From: a virus
DNA: 64,000 bases
Strand: one strand, 5' to 3'
Virus record (IMG/VR): IMGVR_UViG_3300009164_000038
Span: 124,001-188,000 of that record
Shown here: positions 63,201 through 64,000 of the stretch, one piece after another
How the letters are laid out: the number at the start of each line of letters is the position of its first letter
Position numbering within the stretch: the stretch's first letter is position 1
Program-made: the position numbers and the translations under genes
Notes under the pieces: generated by a model
The model's database searches: none
What the model was told of the DNA's origin: nothing
What the model saw: only the letters and a program-made list of their open reading frames with translations

Positions 63201-64000
63201 ATGCGTGATCTAATTAACCTCCTTACAGAAAGTCGCGGTCTTGGTGCCAGAAGATCCGGTGAAATATTTGCCGATCCTGAAGGCAATCAGATACGATTCG
63301 TTAGTATTAACTTCTACCCAGATGGTGGTGGCAATTACGAAACTGAAGAAGAAACTCAGCTAGCAATCAATGCAGTGCTAGATCAATTGGATGCAGACCC
63401 TACCCCTACTAATTGGTTTAGAAAAGGACAGACACGAGCATTTGGCGTTGCTCAATTCATTGGTGATGATGGGCCAATGACATTTATTAAATACTTTAAA
63501 TCTGTACAGTCTGACCCTACCCAAAATGATTGGGATAATCAAACTGGTATACCTGGTTATAGATATGCAAGTAAAGCCGCTGTTAAAACACAATCACATG
63601 CTACACCTCAAGACATACTAACCGAGCTTGAAGATCTGACACCGATGGATATTGTAGAGCAAATATCTGCAAAGTTTCCTAACAGTATATTAGTAGCAGT
63701 TGCCCAACACTTGGCTATTGGCGGCGAACTACCATACACTTTTCCTGCTCCAACAGAAATGGATTTGGCTACATTCCAAGACTACTTCTGTGAGTTATTG
63801 CAGCCAATAGCATTACAGTCTGGACAATACGAAGGTGAAGCTAAAATGGCCGAAGAAGCATTTCTAGGTGGCGTTGGCTACGCAGGAACATTAATTAGCT
63901 TTGGCAATACCAAAACTGAAGGTCTGAGTGATAGTATATTAGTCGCCGAGGATGGCAGAACTATGAAAGTTAGTACAAAAGGTGGCAAAGGTGCCGCTGC
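63201..64000 (+). CDS. Unknown phage protein, 3' end outside window (266 aa visible)
   Basis: ATG at 63201 opens MRDLINLLTESRGLGARRSG and the frame stays open to the window end. Segments: FADPEGNQIRFVSINFYPDG, then repeated DPTP/DPTQ-like spacing (LDADPTPTNWFRKG; SVQSDPTQNDWDNQ), a helical region (DILTELEDLTPMDIVEQISA) and LSDSILVAEDGRTMKVSTKG near the cut end. No catalytic motif recognised. Similar proteins in aquatic T4-like phages are, to my recollection, of unknown function. The N-terminal (M)xxLxxLLTES is common to several late unknown genes of such phages. A late-like box sits directly before the ATG. Confidence 0.75.
   Translation, partial: MRDLINLLTESRGLGARRSGEIFADPEGNQIRFVSINFYPDGGGNYETEEETQLAINAVLDQLDADPTPTNWFRKGQTRAFGVAQFIGDDGPMTFIKYFKSVQSDPTQNDWDNQTGIPGYRYASKAAVKTQSHATPQDILTELEDLTPMDIVEQISAKFPNSILVAVAQHLAIGGELPYTFPAPTEMDLATFQDYFCELLQPIALQSGQYEGEAKMAEEAFLGGVGYAGTLISFGNTKTEGLSDSILVAEDGRTMKVSTKGGKGAA

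Overview
The window is a segment of a T4-like contractile-tailed phage genome (myovirus, Caudoviricetes), AT-rich and almost fully coding. The diagnostic genes are recognisable homologues of T4 proteins: tail sheath gp18, tube gp19, neck gp13 and gp14, tail completion gp15, terminase gp16/gp17, head completion nuclease gp4, dNMP kinase gp1, ssDNA-binding gp32, and UvsX/UvsY. The architecture (extended gp14/gp15, collagen-like and glycine-rich fibres, FkbM methyltransferases, T4-late-like (N)(A/T)TAAATA boxes) matches aquatic T4-like phages more than coliphage T4. The host cannot be named from this sequence.

Layout. 1-35226 (+): a 35 kb adhesin/tail-fibre locus. It has a collagen-like fibre (partial), small structural proteins, five proteins carrying LamG-like (concanavalin-fold) domains, one of them 3732 aa with 15 domains (24 in the locus), a 1023-aa structural protein and a duplicated pair of about 620-aa proteins. 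35269-39982 (+): a glycan cassette with a 1119-aa protein holding four glycosyltransferase modules and two FkbM methyltransferases in overlapping reading frames. 40000-43092 (-): Nudix hydrolase, gp15, gp14. 43093-43241: a divergent control region. 43242-46653 (+): an early-type gene of unknown function, gp13, a small protein and gp1. 46637-47002 (-): an HNH-like zinc protein. 47107-59938 (+): sheath, tube, gp54-like protein, gp4, gp16, gp17 and four conserved unknowns. 60093-64000 (+): gp32, uvsX, uvsY and unknowns; the last gene is cut by the window edge.

Regulation visible in the sequence. Two promoter classes are interleaved. Sigma70-type promoters with exact 17-bp spacers precede the 391-aa gene, gp1 and gp32. 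T4-late-like boxes precede most virion genes, usually 18-31 nt before a Shine-Dalgarno-bearing start; five genes instead have the box only 4-7 nt from the start codon, four of them with no Shine-Dalgarno, which suggests leaderless late mRNAs. Several hairpins overlap or abut promoters; the one at gp1 could act as a terminator/RBS mask for read-through RNA while leaving RNA from its own promoter free.

The most unusual content is the LamG adhesin array with the adjacent multi-glycosyltransferase/FkbM cassette, the promoter-hairpin elements, an apparent AUU start on the terminase small subunit, and small beta modules shared between fibre-locus and neck/tail proteins. All family assignments come from reading the protein sequence; no database search was run.
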